A stretch of 6,973 nt of DNA. Source: JAICNG01 sp035765135 (GTDB lineage: Bacteria > Gemmatimonadota > Gemmatimonadetes > Gemmatimonadales > Gemmatimonadaceae). Position numbers and translations under genes: made by a program. Below the pieces are notes generated by a model. That model made no database searches, had not been told where the DNA came from, and saw only the letters and a program-made list of their open reading frames with translations. Where the stretch lies: the NCBI GenBank assembly GCA_035765135.1, contig DASTYE010000092.1, forward strand, positions 1-6,973, read 5' to 3'. Within the stretch, counting starts at the first letter, position 1, and each line of letters opens with the position of its first letter. Positions 1 through 6,101 of the stretch are shown here, piece by piece.

Positions 1-254
1 ACGGCGAACGAGGTGACGGCGACCTGTCCGGTTCCTTGACGTCCGCGGCGTGCGCCGGGCCACGGGAAGAACGTCAGGATGCTGCCGGGATTCCCGACAT
101 CATCGCCGTAGTAGAAATGATACGTCTGCGGATCGTCGAAATTCACCGTGCGCTTCACGAGCCTCAGCCCGAGCATCCCGGCATAGAAGTCGAGATTGCG
201 CTGCGGATCACTGGCGATGGCGGTGACGTGATGAATGCCGAGCGTGGTGCTCAT
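1..254 (-). CDS. Ring-cleaving dioxygenase, VOC family (MhqO/LinE type), N-terminal part
   Basis: Partial: 84 codons are present and the gene runs off the left edge. The translation starts MSTTLGIHHVTAIASDP and continues through NLDFYAGMLGLRLVKRTVNFDD and YHFYYGDDVGNPGSILTFFPWPGA. This is the typical first module of the two-domain extradiol dioxygenases of the MhqO/LinE/PcpA group. His8/His9 lie on the first strand, where the family places a metal-binding His. Family members open aromatic rings of hydroquinones and catechols using Fe(II) in the cytoplasm; the substrate here is inferred only. The ATG (254-252) overlaps the TGA of the upstream MarR gene (253-251) as ATGA, so the two are probably translationally coupled and controlled by the regulator next door. 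The Fe-binding half lies outside the window, so activity cannot be judged. Confidence 0.9.
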   Translation of the reverse strand, partial: MSTTLGIHHVTAIASDPQRNLDFYAGMLGLRLVKRTVNFDDPQTYHFYYGDDVGNPGSILTFFPWPGARRGRQGTGQVAVTSFA

Positions 255-730
255 CTCGAAGACTCCAGACCTTCGCGCACGATGGCGAGCATGTCGATGA
301 GCGCTCTCAGCTGCGTCTTGCCGAGCTGGCGAAAGCAGCTCTCGTGGGTCGCGTACACCGCATCCTCGAGCTCCTCGAGGAGCCTCAGTCCCTTCGACGT
401 GATCCGCGTGGACACCAGCCGCCGATCCTCGGAATCGCGCGCGCGCGCCACGAGCTTCGCGTCCTCCATGCGATCGAGCAGACGCGTGACGTCGGGCATC
501 TTCGTCAGCATGCGATCGCGAAGATCGTTCCGACAGAGTCCGCGCGGCTCGGCACCGCGCAGAATGCGCAGCACGTTGTACTGTGTCGCCGTCACGTCGA
601 ACGGCTTGAGAAGCTGCTCGATGGCGTCGGTGAGCAGCGAGCCGGTGCGCACGATGCTGAGGTGAGCCTCCTGCTCGAGGCTCACGAATGGCTTTTGCTG
701 GCGCAGCTCTTCGCGGAGTGTCGAGGTCAT
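251..730 (-). CDS. MarR-family transcriptional regulator
   Basis: 159 residues, a normal MarR length. The layout fits the family: N-terminal helices (about 20-45), a winged helix-turn-helix (about 46-95, with FDVTATQYNVLRIL then MPDVTRLLDRMEDAKLV), the wing DSEDRRLVSTRIT (about 99-111), and C-terminal dimerisation helices. It probably acts as a dimeric repressor that releases DNA when it binds a phenolic or quinone-like ligand, as MhqR does; this is inferred from the downstream ring-cleaving dioxygenase. I chose the ATG at 730, starting MTSTLREELR, over an in-frame ATG at 766. The longer form would read through the promoter and operator and adds residues with no family match. The chosen start lies 7 nt after a -10 box, which suggests a leaderless mRNA. 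Cys66 in the DNA-binding domain and Cys132 could be redox sensors, but nothing in the sequence proves it. Confidence 0.92.
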   Translation of the reverse strand: MTSTLREELRQQKPFVSLEQEAHLSIVRTGSLLTDAIEQLLKPFDVTATQYNVLRILRGAEPRGLCRNDLRDRMLTKMPDVTRLLDRMEDAKLVARARDSEDRRLVSTRITSKGLRLLEELEDAVYATHESCFRQLGKTQLRALIDMLAIVREGLESSR

Positions 731-737
731 GCCCCGC

Positions 738-766
738 AATCTACGTGTTATAACACTCACCGTCAA
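738..766 (-). promoter_or_regulatory. Promoter of the marR-dioxygenase unit
   Basis: On the minus strand a -35 box TTGACG (766-761) and a -10 box TAGATT (743-738) are separated by exactly 17 nt. The -10 ends 7 nt before the MarR ATG at 730, so transcription would begin at or next to the start codon. The -35 begins only 3 nt beyond the TAG stop (772-770) of the upstream gene. The whole promoter therefore sits in a 39-nt gap and gives the MarR-dioxygenase pair its own transcript. The boxes are read by eye. Confidence 0.65.
745..756. promoter_or_regulatory. Palindromic operator, probable MarR binding site
   Basis: GTGTTATAACAC is a perfect 12-bp palindrome lying wholly inside the 17-nt spacer between the -35 and -10 boxes. 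A dimer bound there would block RNA polymerase, the usual way MarR proteins repress their own operons. I saw no second copy upstream of the DoxX gene. That the neighbouring MarR binds it is inferred from position and symmetry. Confidence 0.6.
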
Positions 767-769
767 CCG

Positions 770-1804
770 CTACTGCCGTTCCCCCGACCACGGGCCCCCG
801 ATCGCGATCTCCAGAAGCTCCGACGCGCGCGCGTGGTCGTCGGAATCGACGACGGCGATGAGGCGACCGCGCTCGCGCGGATCAAGTGCTACACCCTCGA
901 CTTTCCCGGTGAACGGCTGTCCGGTCTCGTCGATCAGCGCGGTCCAGCGCGCCGTGAGCCCGCCTGGCTCGATCACGCCGATCACCGAACCGGAGATCGC
1001 GCCATCGCGCGTCGCGTCGGGGGACGCCTCGGCCGCGGCGGCGTACAGGACGGAGTCGCCCCAACCTCGTGCGGCGTCCGTGAACCCCAGCGGAACGGCA
1101 TTGAGCGCCCCGAGGGCGTACTGGGTGATCGCGCGCGGCGCCGGCGGCGCGACGGCCGCTGGATTCTCCAGGTAGCTTGCCAACTCCAGCCACGGGAGGT
1201 CACAGCTCGCGTTCACGGGCACGACGTCGCCCTTTCGCGCGCCGTTGCCCCGGCCAAAGACGCGAATGGCACCGCCCACGAAGACGGCGCCCTCGATGTT
1301 GAGCTCGCTGCCCGAGAACGCCGCCGCGTCTCGCAGCTGCGCGTAGAGCGCGGCAGCCGGTCGAACGGTGACGTCTCCGGGTCCGCCGTCCTCGAGAGCG
1401 ATCATGACGACGATCTCACGGGGCGCGAGCGATCCCGATCCGAAGGCCGCGAGGAGGGTACCACCCGCGTTAGGCACCACGGCCAGTGCCTCGAGGTCGA
1501 GCTTCTCCGCCTTGTTTCCCCGCGTGTCGTCGAACTGGCGCGCACCGCCCGGGCTCACCGGCAACGGAACGGAATGCGCGAGCCCCGTCGCCGAATCGAC
1601 CAGCGCGAGAAAGCTCGCGTCATCCTGAATGACCGCCAGATGCGTTCCCGCCCAGACGACGCCGGAGGCCGCGCGCACGTGGGCCGGTCGGTCGTGGCGA
1701 GGGTCGGCCCCGCCCACGTATCGCATGGGGCGGCGGCGAACGATCTGGGCCCGCAGCGCGGCATCCTCCACCGCCGCGATCACGCGCGATTCACCGATGT
1801 GCAT
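770..1804 (-). CDS. DUF6929-type protein, likely beta-propeller-like
   Basis: 344 residues. I recognise it as the DUF6929 type from RPAHVRAASGVVWAGTHLAVI (about 39-59), the QDDASFLALVD segment (60-70), RQFDDTRGNKAEKLDLEAL (about 89-107), FGSGSLAPRE (121-130), NIEGAVF (169-175) and KVEGVALDP (301-309). Repeated strand-rich blocks with GxxxVV and EG motifs suggest a propeller-like fold. The biochemical role of the family is unknown to me. No clear signal peptide is seen. The ATG (1804-1802) shares one base with the TAA of the LLM gene (1806-1804, TAATG), which argues for coupled translation and against the much longer in-frame start at 2062. A second Met at residue 27 (1726) is a possible alternative start. 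Membership of an oxidoreductase cluster hints at a link with redox or aromatic metabolism; this is inference. Confidence 0.8.
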   Translation of the reverse strand: MHIGESRVIAAVEDAALRAQIVRRRPMRYVGGADPRHDRPAHVRAASGVVWAGTHLAVIQDDASFLALVDSATGLAHSVPLPVSPGGARQFDDTRGNKAEKLDLEALAVVPNAGGTLLAAFGSGSLAPREIVVMIALEDGGPGDVTVRPAAALYAQLRDAAAFSGSELNIEGAVFVGGAIRVFGRGNGARKGDVVPVNASCDLPWLELASYLENPAAVAPPAPRAITQYALGALNAVPLGFTDAARGWGDSVLYAAAAEASPDATRDGAISGSVIGVIEPGGLTARWTALIDETGQPFTGKVEGVALDPRERGRLIAVVDSDDHARASELLEIAIGGPWSGERQ

Positions 1805-2850
1805 TACACACCGGACGTCGTCTTCGATCGCGCCGTCTCTCGCCGGACAACCGGCGCCACCACCGTCCCGAACAGCTCGATCGACCGCATGACCTTCGCA
1901 TGCGGCATCGGCCCGACGGTCATCTGCGCGAGAAAGCGTTCGTGCCCAAACAGCTCGTGCTCGAAGAGGATCTTGTCGATGACTTCCTGCGGGCTGCCGA
2001 CGAGGAGCGCGCCGGAACGCGAGCGCATGAGCTCGAACTGCTCCCGCGTCGTCGGAGCCCATCCTCGTTCCCGGCCGATTCTCGTCATACGCTCGGCGTA
2101 CGATGGAAAGAACTCCTCGGCCGCCTGCTGTGAGTCGTCGGCGAGGTACAGATGTGAGTTGATGCCGACGGGGACCTGAGCGGGATCGTGACCGGCGCGC
2201 CGCAGCGATTCTCGGTAGAGATCGACGACCGGAACGAAGCGCTCGGGAGTCCCACCGATGATAGCCAGCGCCATGGGGAGGCCGAGCGTTCCGGCGCGAA
2301 CGACGGACTGCGGTGTGCCTCCCACGGCGATCCAGACGGGAAGCGGGTGCTGTAGCGGGCGAGGATAGACGCCGATGCCGTTGAGCGGCGCGCGATGCGC
2401 GCCCTCCCAGCTCACGCGCTCGCTGTCGCGAAGCTCGAGCAACAGATCGAGCTTCTCGGCGAACAGATCGTCATAGTCCTCGAGATCGTAGCCGAAGAGC
2501 GGAAACGACTCGATGAACGATCCGCGTCCCGCCATGATCTCGGCGCGCCCTCCGGAGATGAGATCGAGTGTCGCGAACTCCTGGAAGACGCGAACGGGAT
2601 CGTCCGAGCTGATCACGGACACCGCGCTCGTCAGGCGAATACGCTTCGTGCGCTCGGCCGCTGCCGCGAGGACCACCGCCGGCGCGGAAACCACGTAATC
2701 GCGCCGGTGGTGCTCGCCGACGCCGAAGACATCGAGCCCGAGCTGGTCGGCCAGCTCGATTTCCTCGAGCAGATCGCGCAGCCGCTGCGCGCTGCTCGAG
2801 CCGTTCGAGTCGAGGCTGGTTTCAGCGAAGCTGTAGAGGCCGAGGTCCAT
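1804..2850 (-). CDS. LLM-class flavin-dependent oxidoreductase
   Basis: 348 residues, the usual length of the luciferase-like monooxygenase superfamily (TIM barrel, FMN or F420 dependent). Visible signatures are the N-terminal strand LGLYSFAE, DVFGVGEHHRRDY (about 40-52) with the EHH motif that lies near the flavin, SSDDPVRVFQEFATLDLISG (81-100) followed by GRAEIMAGRGS, and VYPRPLQHPLPVWIAVGGTP farther on, which usually helps hold the flavin phosphate. The set best fits the Atu2307/2I7G-like subgroup. The substrate is unknown; in this context oxidation of an aromatic or quinone-derived compound is possible. The ATG at 2850 has no Shine-Dalgarno before it. The bases immediately upstream are the inverted-repeat block, so initiation may depend on read-through from the VOC gene or on the RNA structure there. 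The 3' end overlaps the DUF6929 start by one base. Confidence 0.9.
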   Translation of the reverse strand: MDLGLYSFAETSLDSNGSSSAQRLRDLLEEIELADQLGLDVFGVGEHHRRDYVVSAPAVVLAAAAERTKRIRLTSAVSVISSDDPVRVFQEFATLDLISGGRAEIMAGRGSFIESFPLFGYDLEDYDDLFAEKLDLLLELRDSERVSWEGAHRAPLNGIGVYPRPLQHPLPVWIAVGGTPQSVVRAGTLGLPMALAIIGGTPERFVPVVDLYRESLRRAGHDPAQVPVGINSHLYLADDSQQAAEEFFPSYAERMTRIGRERGWAPTTREQFELMRSRSGALLVGSPQEVIDKILFEHELFGHERFLAQMTVGPMPHAKVMRSIELFGTVVAPVVRRETARSKTTSGV

Positions 2851-2852
2851 GG

Positions 2853-3057
2853 CGAGGTTGTCGAGGTGGTCCAGGTGGTCGAGGTGGTCGAGGTGGTCGA
2901 GGTGGTCGAGGCCAGGAGGTCGTCGAGGTAGTCAAGGTAGTCGAGGTAGTCGAGGTCTTAGTCTTTGGCGATGACGTTACCTCGATCACCTCGACGACCT
3001 TGACGACCTGGACGACCTTTGTCGTCGACGACCTCGACTACCTCGATGACCTCGCCG
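2853..3057. repeat. Inverted arrays of a 9-bp repeat filling an intergenic gap
   Basis: The left arm (about 2860-2957) holds about ten tandem copies of GTCGAGGT plus one base (units at 2860, 2869, 2878, 2887, 2896, 2905, then 2922, 2931, 2940, 2949), with a small interruption at 2914-2921. The right arm (about 2979-3057) holds the complement, ACCTCGAC-type units at 2979, 2988, 2997 and 3006, a degenerate stretch, then 3031, 3040 and 3049. The spacer is about 21 nt. Any transcript through the block could fold into a long imperfect hairpin. The innermost 17 bp (2940-2956 with 2979-2995) pair with only two mismatches, and the third unit out on both arms carries the same variant (GTCAAGGT with ACCTTGAC). 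The right arm runs into the 3' end of the VOC gene and supplies its last codons and stop. The left arm ends next to the LLM start codon. Confidence 0.9.
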
Positions 3058-3946
3058 TTATGCGAAGCGCAGTGCCCCACGGGTCGGCGGTGACGATCTC
3101 GGAACCGAGCTTCTCCACACGGTATCCAGCGCCCTCGAGCGACTGGGCAGATTCGTCCACGTCTCGCGGCGACGGAAGCAGGATCGTCCACTCGAGCAAT
3201 CGGGCATCGGCCTCGGTCGCCGGCGCGGCACCGGCGGCCCATGTGTTTGTCCCGACGTGGTGATGGTATCCGCCGGCCGAGAGAAACAGGGCGCCGGGAT
3301 AATTCACGGCGACCTTGTCGAGCCCGAGACCGGCGTGGTAGAAGGCCTCCGCCTTGTCGATGTCACTGACGTGAAGATGCACGTGTCCGATGCGCGTTCC
3401 CTTCGGCGCGCCCGTCCACGGCGCGCCGCCTCCGGCGCGGATGACGCCCTCAGCATCCAGCGGCAACGTCGTCATCGCGATCGAAGATCCGTCCCTGCGC
3501 CACTCGCTGCGGGGGCGATCGGCGTACACCTCGATGCCGAGCCCGTCGGGGTCGTTGAGATACACCGCTTCGCTGACGAGGTGATCGGACGCGCCGGCGT
3601 ACTCACCGATTGCGGCCAGGTGCGAGAGGAATCTCCCGAGAGCGGCGCGATCCGGCAGAAGAATCGCGAAGTGAAAGAGGCCGAGACGGCCGCGGCGGGG
3701 GATGGGGTTCGCACCAGCACGCTCCCGCAGCTCCACCACCGGAGTGTCGTCATCGCGAGGGGCAAGCAGCGCCGACGATGAGGTTCGCTCGGCCGTGCGC
3801 AGCCCGATGACTCGCTCATAGTAGGCGATCGAGCGCTTCAGATCGGCGATTTGCAGGCGAACCGGGCCGAGTCGCATCGTGCCGGGAAGGCGGTACGCCG
3901 GCGGCGCAATCGTAAAGGACGTCTCCCCGGATGTGGGAGCCGTCAT
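3038..3946 (-). CDS. Two-domain VOC-family dioxygenase, CatE type
   Basis: 302 residues, close to the length of CatE-type catechol 2,3-dioxygenases. Domain 1 (about 27-145) has LGPVRLQIADLKRSIAYY, GLFHFAILLPDRAALGRFL with His92, and YLNDPDGLGIEVYADRP with Glu139. Domain 2 (about 186-297) has IGHVHLHVSDIDKAEAFYH, FLSAGGYHHHVGTNTW and LLEWTILLP. The histidines at 188-192 and 228-230 are hallmarks of the subgroup; which ones bind metal I cannot decide by eye. Likely role: cytoplasmic ring cleavage of catechols, which lowers quinone load; glyoxalase-like activity is the alternative. The start at 3946 overlaps the TGA of the DoxX gene as ATGA. The in-frame ATG at 4057 was rejected because it lies inside DoxX and adds unrelated residues. 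The last codons (R-S-S-R) and the TAG are read from the repeat block, so the C-terminus may have been altered by the repeat. Confidence 0.88.
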   Translation of the reverse strand: MTAPTSGETSFTIAPPAYRLPGTMRLGPVRLQIADLKRSIAYYERVIGLRTAERTSSSALLAPRDDDTPVVELRERAGANPIPRRGRLGLFHFAILLPDRAALGRFLSHLAAIGEYAGASDHLVSEAVYLNDPDGLGIEVYADRPRSEWRRDGSSIAMTTLPLDAEGVIRAGGGAPWTGAPKGTRIGHVHLHVSDIDKAEAFYHAGLGLDKVAVNYPGALFLSAGGYHHHVGTNTWAAGAAPATEADARLLEWTILLPSPRDVDESAQSLEGAGYRVEKLGSEIVTADPWGTALRITARSSR

Positions 3947-4401
3947 GTCACGCGTCCGTATGCCTCGCCGGTCGCCCCAGCGCGCCGCGCCGCGATCGTG
4001 CCATCGATGCTCATCGCGCCCGCCCCCGCGAGTACCAGCGCAAGGCATGCGACGCAAAGAGCGATCTCATACTCCGCGCCGCTGGGCATGAAGAAGCCGC
4101 CGGCGATGCGGACGAACACGATCGCGCCGAGCATGTCGATGGCGAGCCCGAGCGCGGCGAGCCTCGTGAGGAATCCGAGAATCAGCGCGAGGCCTCCGAC
4201 GAGCTCCAGCGTCGCGACCATCGGCGCGGTGATGCTCGGTGCCGGGACTCCCATTTGCCCGAATGCCGCGGTCGCGCCGGCCAGTCCAAAAATGAAGAAC
4301 TTCTGATAGCCGTGGGCGAGGAAGACCACGCCGACGATGACGCGAACCAGCGCGATTCCGAGGCTCAGCTGGCGGGGAGTGCCTGGGCCGAGGAGCGACA
4401 T
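3943..4401 (-). CDS. DoxX-family integral membrane protein
   Basis: 152 residues with four hydrophobic segments (about 13-30, 59-78, 80-98, 112-130), the layout of the DoxX family. The motif LAHGYQKFFIFGLAG (about 29-43) after the first segment is characteristic. Relatives act at the inner membrane and are linked to quinone or thiol redox chemistry; Bacillus subtilis CatD and MhqP are of this type. It is the first gene of the minus-strand cluster and overlaps the CatE-type dioxygenase by 4 nt, reproducing the catDE pairing. GGGGA about 8 nt before the ATG is a plausible Shine-Dalgarno. I found no convincing -35/-10 pair in the 163-nt divergent gap upstream. Confidence 0.9.
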   Translation of the reverse strand: MSLLGPGTPRQLSLGIALVRVIVGVVFLAHGYQKFFIFGLAGATAAFGQMGVPAPSITAPMVATLELVGGLALILGFLTRLAALGLAIDMLGAIVFVRIAGGFFMPSGAEYEIALCVACLALVLAGAGAMSIDGTIAARRAGATGEAYGRVT

Positions 4402-4548
4402 GGTTGATTCCCCGAGTGAAGGTGAAGATCAAACGCGCCTCGCCGCCACGCGCGTTCCTGCAGGATCGCAGCCACCGGAGTACGAAAAGCGAAATCCTCT
4501 GCAACCAGACGCGGCGTTGACACCGTCCAGGAACCTACACACGTTGCA

Positions 4549-4558
4549 GTGAATTCAC
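4549..4558. promoter_or_regulatory. Short palindrome in the divergent intergenic gap
   Basis: GTGAATTCAC is a perfect 10-bp palindrome 6 nt before the start codon of the plus-strand 92-residue gene and about 150 nt upstream of the DoxX start. It is enclosed by a 6-bp inverted repeat (TCCAGG at 4526-4531 and CCTGGA at 4558-4563). TTGACA at 4517-4522 could be a plus-strand -35, but no good -10 follows at the right distance. It could be an operator or an RNA hairpin over the start; a chance palindrome is not excluded. Confidence 0.25.
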
Positions 4559-4564
4559 CTGGAA

Positions 4565-4843
4565 ATGCTCACTACCGCGCTGAACGAGCTGATCGTCGCG
4601 ATTCAGCACCGACTCGCCGACCAACTGCCGGGGGCCGACCAGAACGGTTGGCTCTCCGGACGTCAGATGAGCATCACGCCGCTCGATCAACAGACCATCG
4701 AGCTCGTCTTTCACGGCGTGCCTCAGGTGAGCGAAGCCGAGGTGCGGGCGGTGCGCCGAGCGCTGGAGATTCCGACCTTCTGCTCCGTCATGCCGGAAAG
4801 CGCCGGCACGCTCCGCGTCACGTTTCTCTGTCACGTGCCGTAA
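4565..4843 (+). CDS. Hypothetical protein, 92 residues
   Basis: I do not recognise this protein. Nearly every third codon base is G or C (for example CTG, ATC, GTC, GCG, CAG, CTC), as in the surrounding real genes, which supports true coding. It has an N-terminal amphipathic helix (about 1-22, LNELIVAIQHRLADQ), a strand-rich middle (IELVFHGVP, 45-53), a second helix (SEAEVRAVRRALEI, 56-69), then TFCSVMPE and a closing strand LRVTFLCHV. This is consistent with a small beta-alpha-beta domain. Cys73 and Cys89 are the only cysteines. There is no signal peptide or membrane segment, so a cytoplasmic protein is likely. It is divergent from the DoxX cluster and has no clear Shine-Dalgarno. The overlapping minus-strand frame lacks such codon bias. 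Confidence 0.65.
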   Translation: MLTTALNELIVAIQHRLADQLPGADQNGWLSGRQMSITPLDQQTIELVFHGVPQVSEAEVRAVRRALEIPTFCSVMPESAGTLRVTFLCHVP

Positions 4844-4939
4844 CCCCGGCGCGCCAAGGCCGAGCGACGCGCGCTCTCGAGGGCACGCGCGCTTGCCAGA
4901 TCGGGTGCCACGGCGCTATCTAATCCCAAATCCGCCGTA

Positions 4940-5280
4940 CAGAGCGCATGTGCTCGCGCGCTCTTTCCCGCCTGGCTCGCCGACCCGCAACTCCCGTCGT
5001 TCATTCCACCGCCTCACTCGATGAGTGAGACCGCATCAGCGATCGCGGCACGTTTGAGAGCTTCGGGGTATGATTGGCTCGAGGACGTCCGTGCCCTGAA
5101 CCGTCCCACGCTCGTCATCTCGGAAAGCCAGACCCGCTTCCGGTCACCATCTCCCGGAAGCTTGTGACAAACCTGCCGAGGGCTTCGCTGGCGCTCATAC
5201 CAGGCGCTGGTCACCTGCCCTTTCTGGAGACACCAGACCGCTTCCTCGTACTGGTCGAGACGTTCCTCGCCGGCCTCTAA
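4940..5280 (+). pseudogene. Alpha/beta-hydrolase remnant, truncated and frameshifted
   Basis: In the frame of 4940 the DNA reads ARALFPAWLADPQLPSF, then SETASAIAARLRASGYDW and ALNRPTLVI, the lid and sixth strand of an alpha/beta hydrolase. This frame meets a stop at about 5165. From 5122, in another frame, the DNA reads GKPDPLPVTISRKLV and LALIPGAGHLPFLETPDRF up to TAA at 5280, the normal end of the same fold with the catalytic acid (Asp in PDPLP) and the catalytic His (GAGH). Inserting one base after TC at about 5120-5121 joins PTLVIS to GKPDPLP and restores the family pattern, so a 1-nt deletion is the simplest explanation. The N-terminal half with the nucleophile Ser elbow is not found upstream, where the 92-residue gene ends at 4843. 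It is therefore a decayed remnant and not just a sequencing error. Confidence 0.75.
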
Positions 5281-5311
5281 CGGCCACCTATCCCGCCTTT
5301 GGTATCCCGCC

Positions 5312-6100
5312 ATGAAGCGCTTCGAGCTGGTTCTGCTATCAATCGTCATAGGAATGATTGGCTTCGTGGCCACGCAGGCGATCTCAGCCTCGCGTGTCAC
5401 GGCGACGACAGACAGCGCGGAGCTCGAGCTCACGATGGTCGAGCGGCCCGCGAAGCTGGCCCGCCCGGCCCGGAAAACGGGGCTGGCCGCCGCGGTTGCG
5501 GGAGAGGTGACGTCGGCAGAGCCACGCGACAACGATGACATCTGGCGCCGGATTCGCGAGGGAAGCGCCGGCACGTACATCAACGAGATACTCGTTGAGC
5601 GGGACTCATCGCTCGCCAGGTGGCCGGAACGGCGGGTGAACCCGCTGCGCGTGTGGGTCGGCAATGGTGACGGCCTGCGGGATTGGGACTCGACACATGT
5701 GCGACGGGTGCGCGACGCCTTCGAAGAGTGGTCGGCGGTCGGCGTCCCCGTGCGCTTCACCTTCGTGACCGACTCGGCGGACGCGGACATCCACGTCACG
5801 TGGACGGAGCAGTTCAGCGACGCCATCAGTGGGAAGACCCTGTGGGCGCGCGACCGGCACTGGTGGATCGTCAACGGAACGATCACGATCGCTCTGCACC
5901 ACAACCGCGGTGAGGTGCTCGACGGCAGCGCGGTCAAGGCGATCGCGCTCCACGAGGTCGGTCACCTGCTCGGACTCGACCACACGGTGGACACGACGAA
6001 CATCATGACGCCAAAGGTCCGTGTTCGTGCGCTGTCGGAAGCCGATCGCGCGACGCTTCGGTTGCTCTATTCGCTCCCGCCAGGGTCACTGAAGTCCTGA
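5312..6100 (+). CDS. Matrixin-like zinc metalloprotease, exported
   Basis: 262 residues. A hydrophobic N-terminal segment (about 5-24, after MKR) is a signal peptide or membrane anchor, so the enzyme acts outside the cytoplasm. A variable linker (about 27-75) leads to a conserved-looking segment GTYINEILVERDSSLARW and then the protease domain. The zinc motif HEVGHLLGLDH (214-224) gives His214, His218 and His224 as ligands and Glu215 as catalytic base. NIMTPKVR (230-237) with Met232 is the Met-turn of metzincins. Expected activity: hydrolysis of peptide bonds in secreted or envelope proteins; the substrate is unknown. No prodomain cysteine switch is visible, so latency, if any, works another way. 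Only 31 nt separate it from the pseudogene, and no strong Shine-Dalgarno precedes the ATG. A long hairpin with a T-run follows immediately. Confidence 0.9.
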   Translation: MKRFELVLLSIVIGMIGFVATQAISASRVTATTDSAELELTMVERPAKLARPARKTGLAAAVAGEVTSAEPRDNDDIWRRIREGSAGTYINEILVERDSSLARWPERRVNPLRVWVGNGDGLRDWDSTHVRRVRDAFEEWSAVGVPVRFTFVTDSADADIHVTWTEQFSDAISGKTLWARDRHWWIVNGTITIALHHNRGEVLDGSAVKAIALHEVGHLLGLDHTVDTTNIMTPKVRVRALSEADRATLRLLYSLPPGSLKS

Positions 6101-6101
6101 G

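Noticed and set aside
36..665. 209-codon plus-strand open frame
   Set aside because: It lies opposite the dioxygenase and MarR genes, both of which have clear family matches on the minus strand.
745..756. TATAAC within the palindrome as the -10 box
   Set aside because: With the TTGACG -35 it would leave only an 8-nt spacer; TAGATT at 743-738 gives the proper 17 nt.
1805..2062. N-terminal extension of the DUF6929 protein to the ATG at 2062
   Set aside because: The extension is an out-of-frame reading of the LLM gene's 3' end; the 1804 start gives a TAATG junction and a normal length.
344..2179. 611-codon open frame on the plus strand
   Set aside because: It is antisense to the MarR, DUF6929 and LLM genes, is Arg-rich and low in complexity, and has no recognisable domain; long antisense frames are common in GC-rich DNA.
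2395..2931. Plus-strand frame ending in a Val-Glu-Val repeat protein tail
   Set aside because: The repeat residues are just the 9-bp array read as three codons, and the rest is antisense to the LLM gene.
2853..3057. CRISPR array
   Set aside because: Units are 9 bp with no unique spacers of constant length, and they invert in the middle.
3947..4057. N-terminal extension of the VOC dioxygenase to the ATG at 4057
   Set aside because: The extension lies inside the DoxX gene and has no family match; the 3946 start gives a normal ATGA overlap.
4535..4834. 99-codon minus-strand open frame as an alternative to the 92-residue gene
   Set aside because: The plus-strand frame has far better third-position G/C bias and a sensible strand-helix pattern; the minus frame is His/Arg-rich shadow.
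5014..5937. 307-codon minus-strand open frame
   Set aside because: It is antisense to the metalloprotease and hydrolase remnant; the Ser/Arg-rich composition is that of a shadow frame.
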